This document shows, in pieces, positions 1-7,320 of a DNA stretch of 21,886 nucleotides. Source of the stretch: Betaproteobacteria bacterium TMED41. Lineage in GTDB: Bacteria > Pseudomonadota > Gammaproteobacteria > Burkholderiales > Burkholderiaceae_A. The notes beneath the pieces were generated by a model, which was not told the origin of the DNA, did no database searches, and was given only the letters and a program-made list of their open reading frames with translations. The translations under genes and the position numbers were made by a program. The DNA lies in contig NHCU01000051.1 in assembly GCA_002167365.1 (NCBI GenBank), positions 14,159 through 36,044 of the forward strand, read 5' to 3'. Position 1 is the stretch's first letter; every line of letters begins with the position of its first letter.

Positions 1-422
1 GTCGCATTTGGAGGAATCACACCACCTGCACCTCTAGAGCCATAACCCATGGACGAAGGGATGATCAATGTTCTTTCCCCCCCCTCTTTCATGCCCTCGA
101 CTCCTTGATCCCAACCTTTGATCACCATACCTGCTCCGAGGGCAAAATTAAATGTCTGACCTCTGTCCTTAGAACTGTCGAATTTTTTACCGCGGCCTTC
201 TTTTGAGGATGTGTCATAAATCCAGCCGGTATAATGAACAAATACCGATTTTCCAACTGTGGCTTCAGTTCCATTACCGATATTTTTATCGATTTTGTAT
301 AATTCCTTTACAGGTTCGTTAGGTAAATCACCAGCAATGCCATACGTCGCAGTAGTAGTTACAGCAAATAACGACCCCAGTGCAAAAAAACTGGTAATTT
401 TTTTAAGCAAATTTTTTAACAT
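1..422 (-). CDS. FKBP-type peptidyl-prolyl cis-trans isomerase, exported, C-terminus cut by window edge
   Basis: About 140 N-terminal residues are visible; the gene runs off the left end. It begins with a lysine-rich stretch and a hydrophobic segment (MLKNLLKKITSFFALGSLFA) typical of a signal peptide, so the product is probably periplasmic. The FKBP core follows: VFVHYTGWIYD, KFDSS, FNFALGAGMVIKGWDQGVEGM and a GYGSRGAGGVIPPNA end, which match the family's substrate pocket (VHYTG, FD/SS, G-VIxGWD, GYG, IPPNA). Family knowledge: these enzymes catalyse proline isomerisation and help fold exported proteins. The start at 422 is preceded by GGA seven bases upstream; in-frame ATGs at 434 and 437 are alternatives. 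The insert between GWIYD and KFDSS is slightly long but normal for proteobacterial FkpA/FKBP relatives. The phasin gene lies upstream on the same strand but is separated by a terminator, so this gene probably has its own promoter. Confidence 0.9.
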   Translation of the reverse strand, partial: MLKNLLKKITSFFALGSLFAVTTTATYGIAGDLPNEPVKELYKIDKNIGNGTEATVGKSVFVHYTGWIYDTSSKEGRGKKFDSSKDRGQTFNFALGAGMVIKGWDQGVEGMKEGGERTLIIPSSMGYGSRGAGGVIPPNA

Positions 423-499
423 TTTATTTTCCATCATAAGAGTCAATTATTTATATTAATAAAAAAAACACAAAAAATATATGAAATCGTTTGCCACCT

Positions 500-524
500 A
501 AAAAAAAAGGGGCATATAGCCCCC
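500..524 (-). terminator. Rho-independent terminator of the phasin gene
   Basis: Read on the minus strand, a G/C stem (GGGGC at 509-513 pairing with GCCCC at 519-523, loop of five bases) is followed directly by a run of nine T. It lies about 30 bases past the phasin stop codon and points in the phasin direction. The plus strand lacks a T tract after the hairpin, so it is one-directional. Confidence 0.85.
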
Positions 525-556
525 TTCGATTATAGTTATCTGTTACAAAGTGTTGT

Positions 557-1135
557 TTACGCAGCTTTACGACTACGGGTTGTCTTAGGCGCAGGTTGGC
601 TAACAGATGCTTGCTTACTAGTTGTTTTGGATGCAGCTTCAACGTTGTTTTCTACAAGTTCAAATACTTGTTTGGCTGCATTAGATAATGCATCATAAGT
701 GGAGGTAGAAGCAGCAATTGAGGATTTAGTCATTTCTACTATTCCTTCACTGCCAGCTGGCGCATTTTTAGAAAATTCAGCAACACTTTCAGATACATAC
801 TTATTAAATTCGGAAGAATTTATTTCGGACAACTCGGATACATCCTTAACTAACTTTGAGTTAATTTTATAAACAGACTTGAAATAGTCGGTAAAATCTT
901 CTTGCAATGAAGAAAATTCGGTTTTGGTGATAGTGGTAAAGTCTTGTGGATCCTTCACACCCATGTATTTAGAACTTATTTGATTCAATTTATCGAAATT
1001 AGATTTGCAATAGTCAATGTTTAATTGACTAATTTTCTCAAATGATTCAACATATTTGCTTGTGAAATCAGATGAAATTGATTGGTTTTTCTTGACAATA
1101 TCTAAATATTGATCTGGTGTTGTAAAAAATTCCAT
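557..1135 (-). CDS. Phasin family protein (polyhydroxyalkanoate granule-associated)
   Basis: The 192-residue product begins MEFFTTPDQYLDIVKKNQ and is almost entirely helical and low in hydrophobic runs. It has the betaproteobacterial phasin signature KNAPAGSEGIVEMTKSSI and ends in a basic Ala/Pro/Lys/Arg tail (PAPKTTRSRKAA). Family knowledge: phasins coat intracellular polyhydroxybutyrate granules and control their number and size; the basic tail can contact DNA. The start at 1135 was chosen because AGGGAG lies seven bases upstream; the open frame continues to 1195 but without a ribosome site. A strong terminator follows. The promoter region carries TTGC-N3-GCAA-type palindromes that could bind the repressor PhaR. 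PHA synthase, thiolase and reductase genes are not in the window, so the storage pathway is inferred from the phasin only. Phasins are also found as general stress proteins. Confidence 0.85.
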   Translation of the reverse strand: MEFFTTPDQYLDIVKKNQSISSDFTSKYVESFEKISQLNIDYCKSNFDKLNQISSKYMGVKDPQDFTTITKTEFSSLQEDFTDYFKSVYKINSKLVKDVSELSEINSSEFNKYVSESVAEFSKNAPAGSEGIVEMTKSSIAASTSTYDALSNAAKQVFELVENNVEAASKTTSKQASVSQPAPKTTRSRKAA

Positions 1136-1187
1136 AATGCATCTCCCTGAAATTAAATAGTTGCTTAAAGTGAATAACAGTGAATTG

Positions 1188-1228
1188 TATTGCACTGCAA
1201 TATAGGTATATTAATGTTGCGATGCACA
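1188..1228. promoter_or_regulatory. Two candidate PhaR operators between phasin and SDR genes
   Basis: A perfect 15-bp palindrome TATTGCACTGCAATA lies at 1188-1202, and an imperfect partner TGTTGCGATGCACA at 1215-1228. Both share the core TTGC-N3-GCA. PhaR, the polymer-sensing repressor of phasin genes, is known to bind TGC/GCA-rich palindromes of this kind in other proteobacteria. A weak minus-strand -10 (TATATT, complement of 1199-1204) overlaps the first palindrome, as expected for repression. Assignment to PhaR is inference. Confidence 0.5.
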
Positions 1229-1272
1229 AAAGTCAATAGTTTTTTATAAAATACTTTTATCAGAGCTTAAAA

Positions 1273-1947
1273 ATGAAAAATTTAATAATAACTGGTGCTA
1301 ATCGTGGAATTGGTTTGGGCATTACAAAGGTTATGTTGTCTCAAAACCATACAGTAATTGCCACAACAAGGAATATTGAAAATTCCGGAGATCTGCAGAA
1401 TCTTAAAAATAAGTACAGTAAAAATCTTAAAATAGTTAGGCTAGATTTGACAAATAAAGATTCACTTTTGAGTTTTTCTAAGAAAATTCCTTTCAACCAT
1501 CTAGACATTCTTATTAATAATGCTGGAATTATGGAAGGGAATTCTCTAAATATTGCAAACACAGATAAAACATTTCAAGTAAATACGTTGGGACCAATGC
1601 AAGTTACTCAAAAGTTAATAAAAAAACTATTAAATTCTAATAGTGCAAAAGTTTTTTTTATGAGCAGTAAAATGGGTTCAATTGCAGACAATATGAGCGG
1701 AGGACATTACAGTTACCGTATGTCCAAAACTGCACTAAACATGTTCTGTCGTTCCTTTTCAATCGACTATCCAAAAATAATCACCATGGCTCTTCACCCG
1801 GGCTGGGTAAAAACTGATATGGGAGGTCCAAATGCAATAATATCAATAAAAGAATCTGCAGTTGGACTGTCAAGTCTGATGTTAAAAGCAGAAAAAAACA
1901 TGTCTGGAAGATTTTTTGACTACAATGGAAATGAATTACCTTGGTAA
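1273..1947 (+). CDS. Short-chain dehydrogenase/reductase (SDR family)
   Basis: A 224-residue classical SDR. The N-terminal cofactor motif is ITGANRGIGLG (TGxxxGIG at 7-14); the stabilising NNAG is at 82-85; a serine cluster MSSKMGS lies near 130-136; the catalytic Tyr148 and Lys152 are in YSYRMSKTA; and the HPGWVKTDMGG loop follows. This is the arrangement of NADP-dependent C-factor/carbonyl-reductase-like SDRs, which are slightly shorter than the 250-residue norm. The substrate cannot be read from the sequence. It is divergent from the phasin gene, sharing the 137-bp spacer with the palindromes, and convergent with the SOUL gene, from which it is separated by five bases. The ribosome site is weak (AGAG about nine bases before ATG). 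Confidence 0.88.
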   Translation: MKNLIITGANRGIGLGITKVMLSQNHTVIATTRNIENSGDLQNLKNKYSKNLKIVRLDLTNKDSLLSFSKKIPFNHLDILINNAGIMEGNSLNIANTDKTFQVNTLGPMQVTQKLIKKLLNSNSAKVFFMSSKMGSIADNMSGGHYSYRMSKTALNMFCRSFSIDYPKIITMALHPGWVKTDMGGPNAIISIKESAVGLSSLMLKAEKNMSGRFFDYNGNELPW

Positions 1948-1952
1948 TTGAA

Positions 1953-2570
1953 TTAATTTGATCTTTGCACTTTAAATATGACCTCGTTTCTTCTTAACCA
2001 TGGAAGGGTAAAAGGGTCATTATATCTGGCAATTTGAGCTGGACCGATAATCTCAAAACCTTGATTTTTTAACCAGCTTTGAAGCTCAATGGTTCTATCA
2101 TCTATTTTAGCTTCTGTAGTCCAGCCGCTAAAAACAACAACAGCCGCCAAATGTGCCGGAACAACTTTGAGTTTCACATTTTTATCATTTGGACTTGGTA
2201 AATCACTTATTGAGTAGTTTTTCGGCATTACAAAGTGTAATTTCCAACTAGCCTCGTCTGGCATTACTGTAACAGGAGCTGTCATTTGTATTTTTGTGCT
2301 TGAGCCATCTAAGCTTTTATTTCCACCAAAAATATAGCTTGCAACTCTTCTGAACCCTTTTCGGCTGGCAGAATCAAAAGAACCATCGAGCTTTGTTTCA
2401 GCAACAATAAATTCAGCATATTTCCTCAATTCAAATGGAGGTTCACTATGTAGTAAATTAAAATCTGGCTCTTCAATTGCCATAATGTTTGCTGAGAAAG
2501 TTAAAGCAGGCACAATCAATAACCAATCTAACAGACTCCAATTTTTTTTTTTAAGAACAGACAAAATCAC
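1953..2570 (-). CDS. SOUL family heme-binding protein
   Basis: A 205-residue protein with an N-terminal hydrophobic segment (LLDWLLIVPALTFSANIMA), likely a signal peptide or membrane anchor, followed by a SOUL domain. Matching family features are FELRKYAEFIVAET, the FRRVASYIFGGNKS turn, IQMTAPVTVMP, the LHFVMPKNYS strand, a central VVVFSGW and a C-terminal RYNDPFTLPWLRRNEVIF. Family knowledge: SOUL proteins bind heme or related tetrapyrroles; bacterial ones are mostly uncharacterised. The start codon is GTG with GGAG eight bases upstream. Gene ends are convergent with the SDR gene. Upstream lies a spacer of about 240 bp before the molybdenum operon. No partner gene is evident. Confidence 0.88.
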   Translation of the reverse strand: MILSVLKKKNWSLLDWLLIVPALTFSANIMAIEEPDFNLLHSEPPFELRKYAEFIVAETKLDGSFDSASRKGFRRVASYIFGGNKSLDGSSTKIQMTAPVTVMPDEASWKLHFVMPKNYSISDLPSPNDKNVKLKVVPAHLAAVVVFSGWTTEAKIDDRTIELQSWLKNQGFEIIGPAQIARYNDPFTLPWLRRNEVIFKVQRSN

Positions 2571-2658
2571 GATAAAAACTCCAAACAGTAATTAAAATAC
2601 TGATTAATAATATAAAAATTACCTTTAAAAATAACTTAAAAAATTTGACCATTAAAAA

Positions 2659-2845
2659 TCAAAGACGTTCCTGAAGCCAAATTCTCGTTTTATGAAATGG
2701 GTTGGTAATACTGGTATTAAATTTTTTAGAAGATAGCTCTTTAAGGCCTGGAGACTTTGCAAAGAAAGAATTTTGAGACTGAATTAACCATTTAACTAGT
2801 TGGCGACTATTCTCTAAGTTGCTTATAAAACTCCAAATAAGTTTC
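2659..2845 (-). other. Open, coding-like frame without a start codon, overlapping the end of the MocA-like gene
   Basis: On the minus strand a frame is open for about 60 codons and ends with TGA at 2659-2661. It overlaps the last codons of the MocA-like gene in another frame and has no ATG, GTG or TTG start. Its conceptual product ends SITNPFHKTRIWLQERL and has a normal amino-acid mix, unlike the Lys/Asn/Phe-rich noise of the spacers. It could be the tail of a deleted gene or chance. I do not recognise it. Confidence 0.2.
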
Positions 2846-3403
2846 TAAGTCATCTACAGTATCTATGCCTTCAAGACGATTGAACAGACTAACACCCAAA
2901 ACACTATGGCTTTCATTGTTTAAAATTGATTTGGCACCATTTTGACCACTTAAAAGTATTAATTTCTCAAAGTATGAAAAAGGAAACACCGAAGGCACTC
3001 CTAAAAAATTTTCATATTTGGTAGCAACGACTCTACACCCATCAAATTTTGAAATCAAAAATTTATAATCGATTTTTTTTAGCCAAATCTGGTCTGCTAA
3101 TGCAATCAGTAATGAGTTGTAATTTGCCTTGTTATTTATCTTTGTTACACCAACAGAAATTGAAGATCCGATACCATTAGACCAATCATCATTAATAATT
3201 GGATGGGCTAAATCATCAACAACAGAAACAACTTCGTCTTTAAACGCTCCTACAACAACAAACAAGTCATCATTAAAGATAGGTTTTAATTCCATAAGTA
3301 CTTTATTAATCATTGGTTTTTTATCAATTGTTGCCAGCTGTTTTTTGAATCCAAATCTTGCCCCTTGCCCCGCAGCTAAAACCAAACAAGCCATTTTGTT
3401 CAT
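2807..3403 (-). CDS. mocA: MocA-like molybdenum cofactor cytidylyltransferase (NTP transferase)
   Basis: A 198-residue nucleotidyltransferase of the MobA/MocA group. It has the nucleotide-binding loop LVLAAGQGARFGFKKQL at residues 8-24, the DWSNGIGSSISVGV region, the metal-binding LIALADQIW and a VPSVFPFSYFEKL stretch with SGQNGAKSIL. This pattern is closer to MocA, which makes molybdopterin cytosine dinucleotide for xanthine-oxidase-family enzymes, than to MobA. The gene starts in an ATGA overlap with the stop codon of xdhC, so it is translationally coupled. A second ATG three codons in is an alternative. It is the last gene of the molybdenum hydroxylase operon. Its place beside the apoenzyme genes supports a dedicated cofactor role. 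Confidence 0.85.
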   Translation of the reverse strand: MNKMACLVLAAGQGARFGFKKQLATIDKKPMINKVLMELKPIFNDDLFVVVGAFKDEVVSVVDDLAHPIINDDWSNGIGSSISVGVTKINNKANYNSLLIALADQIWLKKIDYKFLISKFDGCRVVATKYENFLGVPSVFPFSYFEKLILLSGQNGAKSILNNESHSVLGVSLFNRLEGIDTVDDLETYLEFYKQLRE

Positions 3404-4392
3404 TTTTGGTCTTTAAAAGAAATAATTTTTTCCTTTCCATGTAACATTCCATGACATTCCGAAAGTATTGATAAAGCAATACTTTCAGGAAGTTGGCCGC
3501 CAATATCAATCCCGGCAGGAGAAGAAACAGTTGTTTTTAGTGAACCTTTTGCTAATCCCGCTTTTTTAAGAACGTCCGTGAACCGGCGATAAGGTCCAAG
3601 CAAACCGACATACTTTAAATCCAAATTCTGAATTTTAAGAAGTGCCTCAGCATCTATATCAATGCTATGTGACATTATGATTGCGGCATCAACTCTGAGC
3701 TTTTTTGAATGCAAAATTAAATCTTCATCGATCTTCTTTAAAATGTAATCCACAATTTTAAATTTTTCCCTTCTTGCATTTGCCACTCTTGGATCAACTA
3801 AAGTCACCATCCAACCTAATTCTTTTGCAATTGTAATAATCGGCATCGCATCGACTCCACCACCAAAAATGAGTAAGTGAGGTTCAGGTAATATCTTTGT
3901 AATCAACCATTCCTCTCCATTAATTAATTCAATTTGACTCAATTTTTCTTGATTATGATGTTCGTGCTTAATATAACTCTCGTCACCGCCAATTTTTTGA
4001 TAGTAAGAACCAGTATTCCTACTTTGCAAGACCTTAAAAACATTGGAAAGATCTAAATCATTTTCTTTGGTTATTAATTGCAACATAATATAAATTTTGC
4101 CTCCGCAACCCAAACCAAATTGGAAAGTAATATCATCACGATCAGAACTGTCATAAACAAGCATACTTGTTTTTTTGAATTGCATGACTTTCCTGGAATT
4201 TAGAACAATATCTGCTTCTAGGCACCCGCCACTCAAAAGTCCAAATTGTTGTCCATCTCCATTAATCAACATATATGAACCGGCTTTTCTGTATGCTGAA
4301 CCCTCAGTTTTATAGACTGTTCCTAAAACCCACGGAGTGTTATCTCTGTGTGTATACCAAAAACGTAAGAGATTAGATAATTGATTACTCAT
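3400..4392 (-). CDS. xdhC: XdhC/CoxI family molybdenum cofactor chaperone
   Basis: A 330-residue two-domain protein. The N-terminal XdhC/CoxI domain has VLGTVYKTEGSAYRKAGSYM and the conserved SGGCLE at residues 54-59. The C-terminal Rossmann domain starts at HLLIFGGGVDAMPI and continues with VTLVDPR, the IIMSHSIDIDAEAL motif and YVGLLGPYRRF. Family knowledge: XdhC binds the molybdenum cofactor, helps insert the terminal sulfido ligand and hands the cofactor to xanthine-oxidase-type enzymes. The gene lies 41 bp downstream of the molybdopterin subunit gene and overlaps the MocA-like gene by four bases. The product should be cytoplasmic, acting before Tat export of the holoenzyme. Confidence 0.92.
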   Translation of the reverse strand: MSNQLSNLLRFWYTHRDNTPWVLGTVYKTEGSAYRKAGSYMLINGDGQQFGLLSGGCLEADIVLNSRKVMQFKKTSMLVYDSSDRDDITFQFGLGCGGKIYIMLQLITKENDLDLSNVFKVLQSRNTGSYYQKIGGDESYIKHEHHNQEKLSQIELINGEEWLITKILPEPHLLIFGGGVDAMPIITIAKELGWMVTLVDPRVANARREKFKIVDYILKKIDEDLILHSKKLRVDAAIIMSHSIDIDAEALLKIQNLDLKYVGLLGPYRRFTDVLKKAGLAKGSLKTTVSSPAGIDIGGQLPESIALSILSECHGMLHGKEKIISFKDQK

Positions 4393-4433
4393 TTTGCTGA
4401 AACACAGCCAACTATTTTTGTCAAAATAATTTA

Positions 4434-6608
4434 TTAAACAAGTTCCAGCCCTGATTTGGTCAATGGAAACTCAGTGATTCTCTTACCAGTCACAGCAAAA
4501 ATAGCATTAGTAACAGCAGGTCCAACTATAGGAGTTCCAGGCTCACCAATCCCTCCAGGACTCTCATTTGAACTCACTATTTTTACCTCTACCTCTGGCA
4601 TCTCAGCCATTCTCAATGTTGGATAATTTGGAAAGTTACTCTGCTCTACTTCTCCATCCTTAAAAGTAATCTCACTACGCGCAATGGCACTTAATCCATA
4701 ACCCATTCCACCCTCAAGCTGCGCCTTGATGATATCAGGATTAATGGCAACTCCACAATCTACAGCAACATATAACTTGTCAACATGTACCTCATCCCCC
4801 TTCACAGTTACATCAGCAACTACCGCAAGAAATGATCTAAATGTATAACTTGAAGCAAAACCTCTTTTTTGGTTAAACTTCCATCCGGACATATCACGAG
4901 CAACCTTAATCACATTAGCAAAACGTTGCTGCTGGGGAGTGCCTTTCTGTAAAAGTGACAGCCTTAACTCAATCGGATCCCGAGAAGCCGAATAAGCAAC
5001 CATATCCATTAAAGATTCCATTGCTAATACATTCTGGGTGTGGCCAACTGCCCTCCACCATAAAACAGGAATAGGAGTTTGAAAATCACTGTTGCCAACA
5101 GCTTGATTAGGAATATCGTAGAGAGTATCGCTTATGCTTTCTACGTTAAAATGATCAATTCCATCTTTTACTATTACCGATTCAAAAGGCCCACCTTTGG
5201 CAATTGATTTAACGGCCACTCTATGATCCCAAGCTACAATATTTCCCCTATTATCCAAGCCAATTTTTACTTTTTGAGTAGCCATCGGCCTGTACCAACC
5301 ACCCTTAACATCATCTTCCCTACTAAAAAGTAATTTGACCGGAGTCTTTCTTCCTAATAAATCAAATGCAAGTGCAGCCTCTACAAGATAGTCACAATTT
5401 TGTGAAACTCTCCTACCAAATGATCCACCAGCATAATATGTTTTAATTTGAATCTGCTCAGGTTTTATCTTTAAAACTGTAGCCAAAGTCCCTTGGACAA
5501 GTGTTGGAATCTGACAGGCGTCATGGAGGAGTATTCCATCCTTAGTTGGCTCAATCACACAATTTACAGGTTCCATTGGAGAATGTGCCAAAAAAGGCAT
5601 AAAAAAATCAGCTTCAACAAATTTATCAGCTGTTTTTAACTTCTCTACAGCTTGTTCAGTCGTATACCCTTTTTTTGCTTGATAAACTGGCTTAGCCAAA
5701 AGTACCTTATGATCTTCGATCATTTCCTCAGTGCTTCTTGTTTCAGCCTTGGAAAAATCCCAACTTGTTGTTATCTTCTTTCTAGCTTCAAAAACCGCCC
5801 AGGTATTTTTCCCATATACTGCAACTCCAGTATTATTTGGAAGTGCCTTAGCATCAATAAATCCAACTGCACCCTTAGCACCTGATGCATCAAAAGATTC
5901 TAATGTGCCGCCAAACTTAGGGCTTCTAATAATTGCAACATAAACCATACCAGGTACTTTTACATCAGACGAATACATAGCTCGACCGGTCGTCTTATCA
6001 AAATTATCTTTTCTATTTAACTTTTCATTACCTATAAATTTGAAATTTTTTGGGTCTTTTAATATCGGTTTCTTGGATGGTGTAAAATTTGCAGCCTCAT
6101 CTATAAACTCTCCAAAATGAGCTTTGTTACCATTTGCAAATAAATAACCATCAGAAACTCCTATTGAGCTTTCCGATACAGACCACTTCTTCGCAGCTGC
6201 TTTTACTAAAACCTCACGCGCAGCAGCTCCAGCTTCTCGATATTGGATGAAAGAATTAGGCATCGCTGTAGACCCACCAGTACCCTGGACACCAAAAAAT
6301 AAATTCTTATATTTCTTTGCATCTGCGGGTGCGAACTCAACTTTGGTAGTAAGCCAATTAGCGTCTAATTCTTCGGCTACCAAAGTAGTTAAGCCTGTAG
6401 TAGTTCCTTGACCCATTTCAAAATGCTTTGAAATAACAGTTACAACTCCATTACGTTCAATCTTCACAAAAGGATTAATAAAAACATCTTTTGGTGTAGA
6501 ACCAGTGGCAGCAAGTAAACCTTTAGAATTAAAACCTATAAATAAAGCAGTGGAGGCAATTGAAGTTGTTTTTAAAAAATCACGCCTGGATTCTGATAAT
6601 GTTGTCAT
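4434..6608 (-). CDS. Molybdopterin-binding subunit of a xanthine-oxidase-family (IorB-type) aldehyde or N-heterocycle oxidoreductase, Tat-exported
   Basis: A 724-residue large subunit. The N-terminus SESRRDFLKTTS is a twin-arginine signal, so the enzyme is exported folded. The mature protein shows HFEMGQGTTTGLTTLVAEEL, GVQGTGGSTAMPNSF, GRAMYSSDVKVPGM, the molybdopterin loop GGSFGRRVSQNCDY and, near the C-terminus, PGGIGEPGTPIVGPAV with the probable catalytic base Glu689. This two-domain layout without a fused FAD domain is that of IorB and related membrane or periplasmic aldehyde dehydrogenases. The likely reaction is hydroxylation of an aldehyde or an aromatic N-heterocycle, with electrons leaving through the 2Fe-2S partner; substrate unknown. 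No FAD or cytochrome c subunit gene is adjacent, so the acceptor must be encoded elsewhere. The start is two bases after the stop of the iron-sulfur gene. Confidence 0.92.
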   Translation of the reverse strand: MTTLSESRRDFLKTTSIASTALFIGFNSKGLLAATGSTPKDVFINPFVKIERNGVVTVISKHFEMGQGTTTGLTTLVAEELDANWLTTKVEFAPADAKKYKNLFFGVQGTGGSTAMPNSFIQYREAGAAAREVLVKAAAKKWSVSESSIGVSDGYLFANGNKAHFGEFIDEAANFTPSKKPILKDPKNFKFIGNEKLNRKDNFDKTTGRAMYSSDVKVPGMVYVAIIRSPKFGGTLESFDASGAKGAVGFIDAKALPNNTGVAVYGKNTWAVFEARKKITTSWDFSKAETRSTEEMIEDHKVLLAKPVYQAKKGYTTEQAVEKLKTADKFVEADFFMPFLAHSPMEPVNCVIEPTKDGILLHDACQIPTLVQGTLATVLKIKPEQIQIKTYYAGGSFGRRVSQNCDYLVEAALAFDLLGRKTPVKLLFSREDDVKGGWYRPMATQKVKIGLDNRGNIVAWDHRVAVKSIAKGGPFESVIVKDGIDHFNVESISDTLYDIPNQAVGNSDFQTPIPVLWWRAVGHTQNVLAMESLMDMVAYSASRDPIELRLSLLQKGTPQQQRFANVIKVARDMSGWKFNQKRGFASSYTFRSFLAVVADVTVKGDEVHVDKLYVAVDCGVAINPDIIKAQLEGGMGYGLSAIARSEITFKDGEVEQSNFPNYPTLRMAEMPEVEVKIVSSNESPGGIGEPGTPIVGPAVTNAIFAVTGKRITEFPLTKSGLELV

Positions 6609-6610
6609 GA

Positions 6611-7072
6611 CTATGCCTCCAGTTTTTTCGAGGCTAATTTAACAGCATCTTTTATTCTCAAGTAGCACATGCACCTGCACGCATTTCCTGCCATGCTATT
6701 TTGAATTTCTTCATCAGAGGGATTTTGATTATTTTCCAATAACGCAATTGCCGTCATGATTTGACCAGACTGACAATATCCACACTGAACGACATTTTTA
6801 TTTACCCAAGCTTCTCTAACAACTGAGGCAACAGTCGTGTTTGCCCCTTCAATAGTTGTGATCTCTTTGTCTTGAGCTTGCTCAACCTTTAATTGACATG
6901 ATTTTACTGCTAGTCCATCAACATGAACTGTACAGTTTCCACAGGATGCTACACCGCAACCAAACTTGGTTCCAGTCAAACCAATTTGATCTCGAAGAAC
7001 CCAGACTAATGGTGTTTCAGGTTCAGCAGAAATAGACTCAGCTTTCCCATTGATATTTAGTCGATATTGCAT
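6611..7072 (-). CDS. 2Fe-2S iron-sulfur subunit (IorA-type) of the molybdenum hydroxylase
   Basis: A 153-residue two-cluster protein. The plant-ferredoxin-like domain binds its cluster with Cys39, Cys44, Cys47 and Cys59 (FGCGVASCGNCTVHVDG). The helical domain binds the second with Cys97, Cys100, Cys132 and Cys134 (VQCGYCQSGQ and NACRCMCYLRI). An extra Cys136 replaces the usual Gly-Thr after CRC. It passes electrons from the molybdenum centre to an outside acceptor. It has no Tat signal, so it is probably carried out in complex with the large subunit. A run of seven G followed by AGAAA directly before ATG gives a strong but G-rich ribosome site. It is the first gene of a four-gene operon, divergent from an HxlR regulator. 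Confidence 0.93.
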   Translation of the reverse strand: MQYRLNINGKAESISAEPETPLVWVLRDQIGLTGTKFGCGVASCGNCTVHVDGLAVKSCQLKVEQAQDKEITTIEGANTTVASVVREAWVNKNVVQCGYCQSGQIMTAIALLENNQNPSDEEIQNSMAGNACRCMCYLRIKDAVKLASKKLEA

Positions 7073-7152
7073 TTTCTCCCCCCCAAGGATAATTGTAGCA
7101 AACTCAGTAACAACAAGATTTGTAAAATATTTTAAATATTGACAGAAACTAA

Positions 7153-7175
7153 GTTACGTAAAGTAACCATACTTT
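7153..7175. promoter_or_regulatory. Overlapping palindromes, candidate operator of the molybdenum hydroxylase operon
   Basis: Two overlapping inverted repeats: GTTAC-N5-GTAAC at 7153-7167 and AAAGTA-N4-TACTTT at 7160-7175. They lie at the predicted transcription start of the minus-strand operon. Further GTAACC words occur at 7208-7213 and 7291-7296 toward the HxlR gene. HxlR-family regulators bind short TACT/AGTA-type palindromes, so the neighbouring HxlR protein is the natural candidate. Binding is inference. Confidence 0.5.
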
Positions 7176-7204
7176 AGAATACAAAATAAAATTATAAATG
7201 TAAA
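7176..7204 (-). promoter_or_regulatory. Predicted sigma-70 promoter of the molybdenum hydroxylase operon
   Basis: On the minus strand: -35 TTTACA (complement of 7199-7204), 17-bp spacer, -10 TATTCT (complement of 7176-7181). The start would fall near 7169, inside the palindromes, leaving a leader of about 100 bases before the iron-sulfur gene. Confidence 0.5.
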
Positions 7205-7231
7205 TTGGTAACCTTTAAGTAATTTAAAATA

Positions 7232-7273
7232 AAAAAAGCTTCTTTAATGGGCAAAAAAGCTTCATTAATGTGC
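7232..7273. repeat. 21-bp tandem duplication in the HxlR upstream region
   Basis: Two back-to-back copies, 7232-7252 and 7253-7273, of a unit starting AAAAAAGCTT, differing at two positions. The 21-bp period is two helical turns, so a dimeric regulator would see both copies on the same face. Copies lie 48-89 bp before the HxlR start. Confidence 0.75.
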
Positions 7274-7320
7274 GTTTTGCAAGTAAGATAGTAACCTTAT
7301 GGTGACTCATAAAATTTTCT

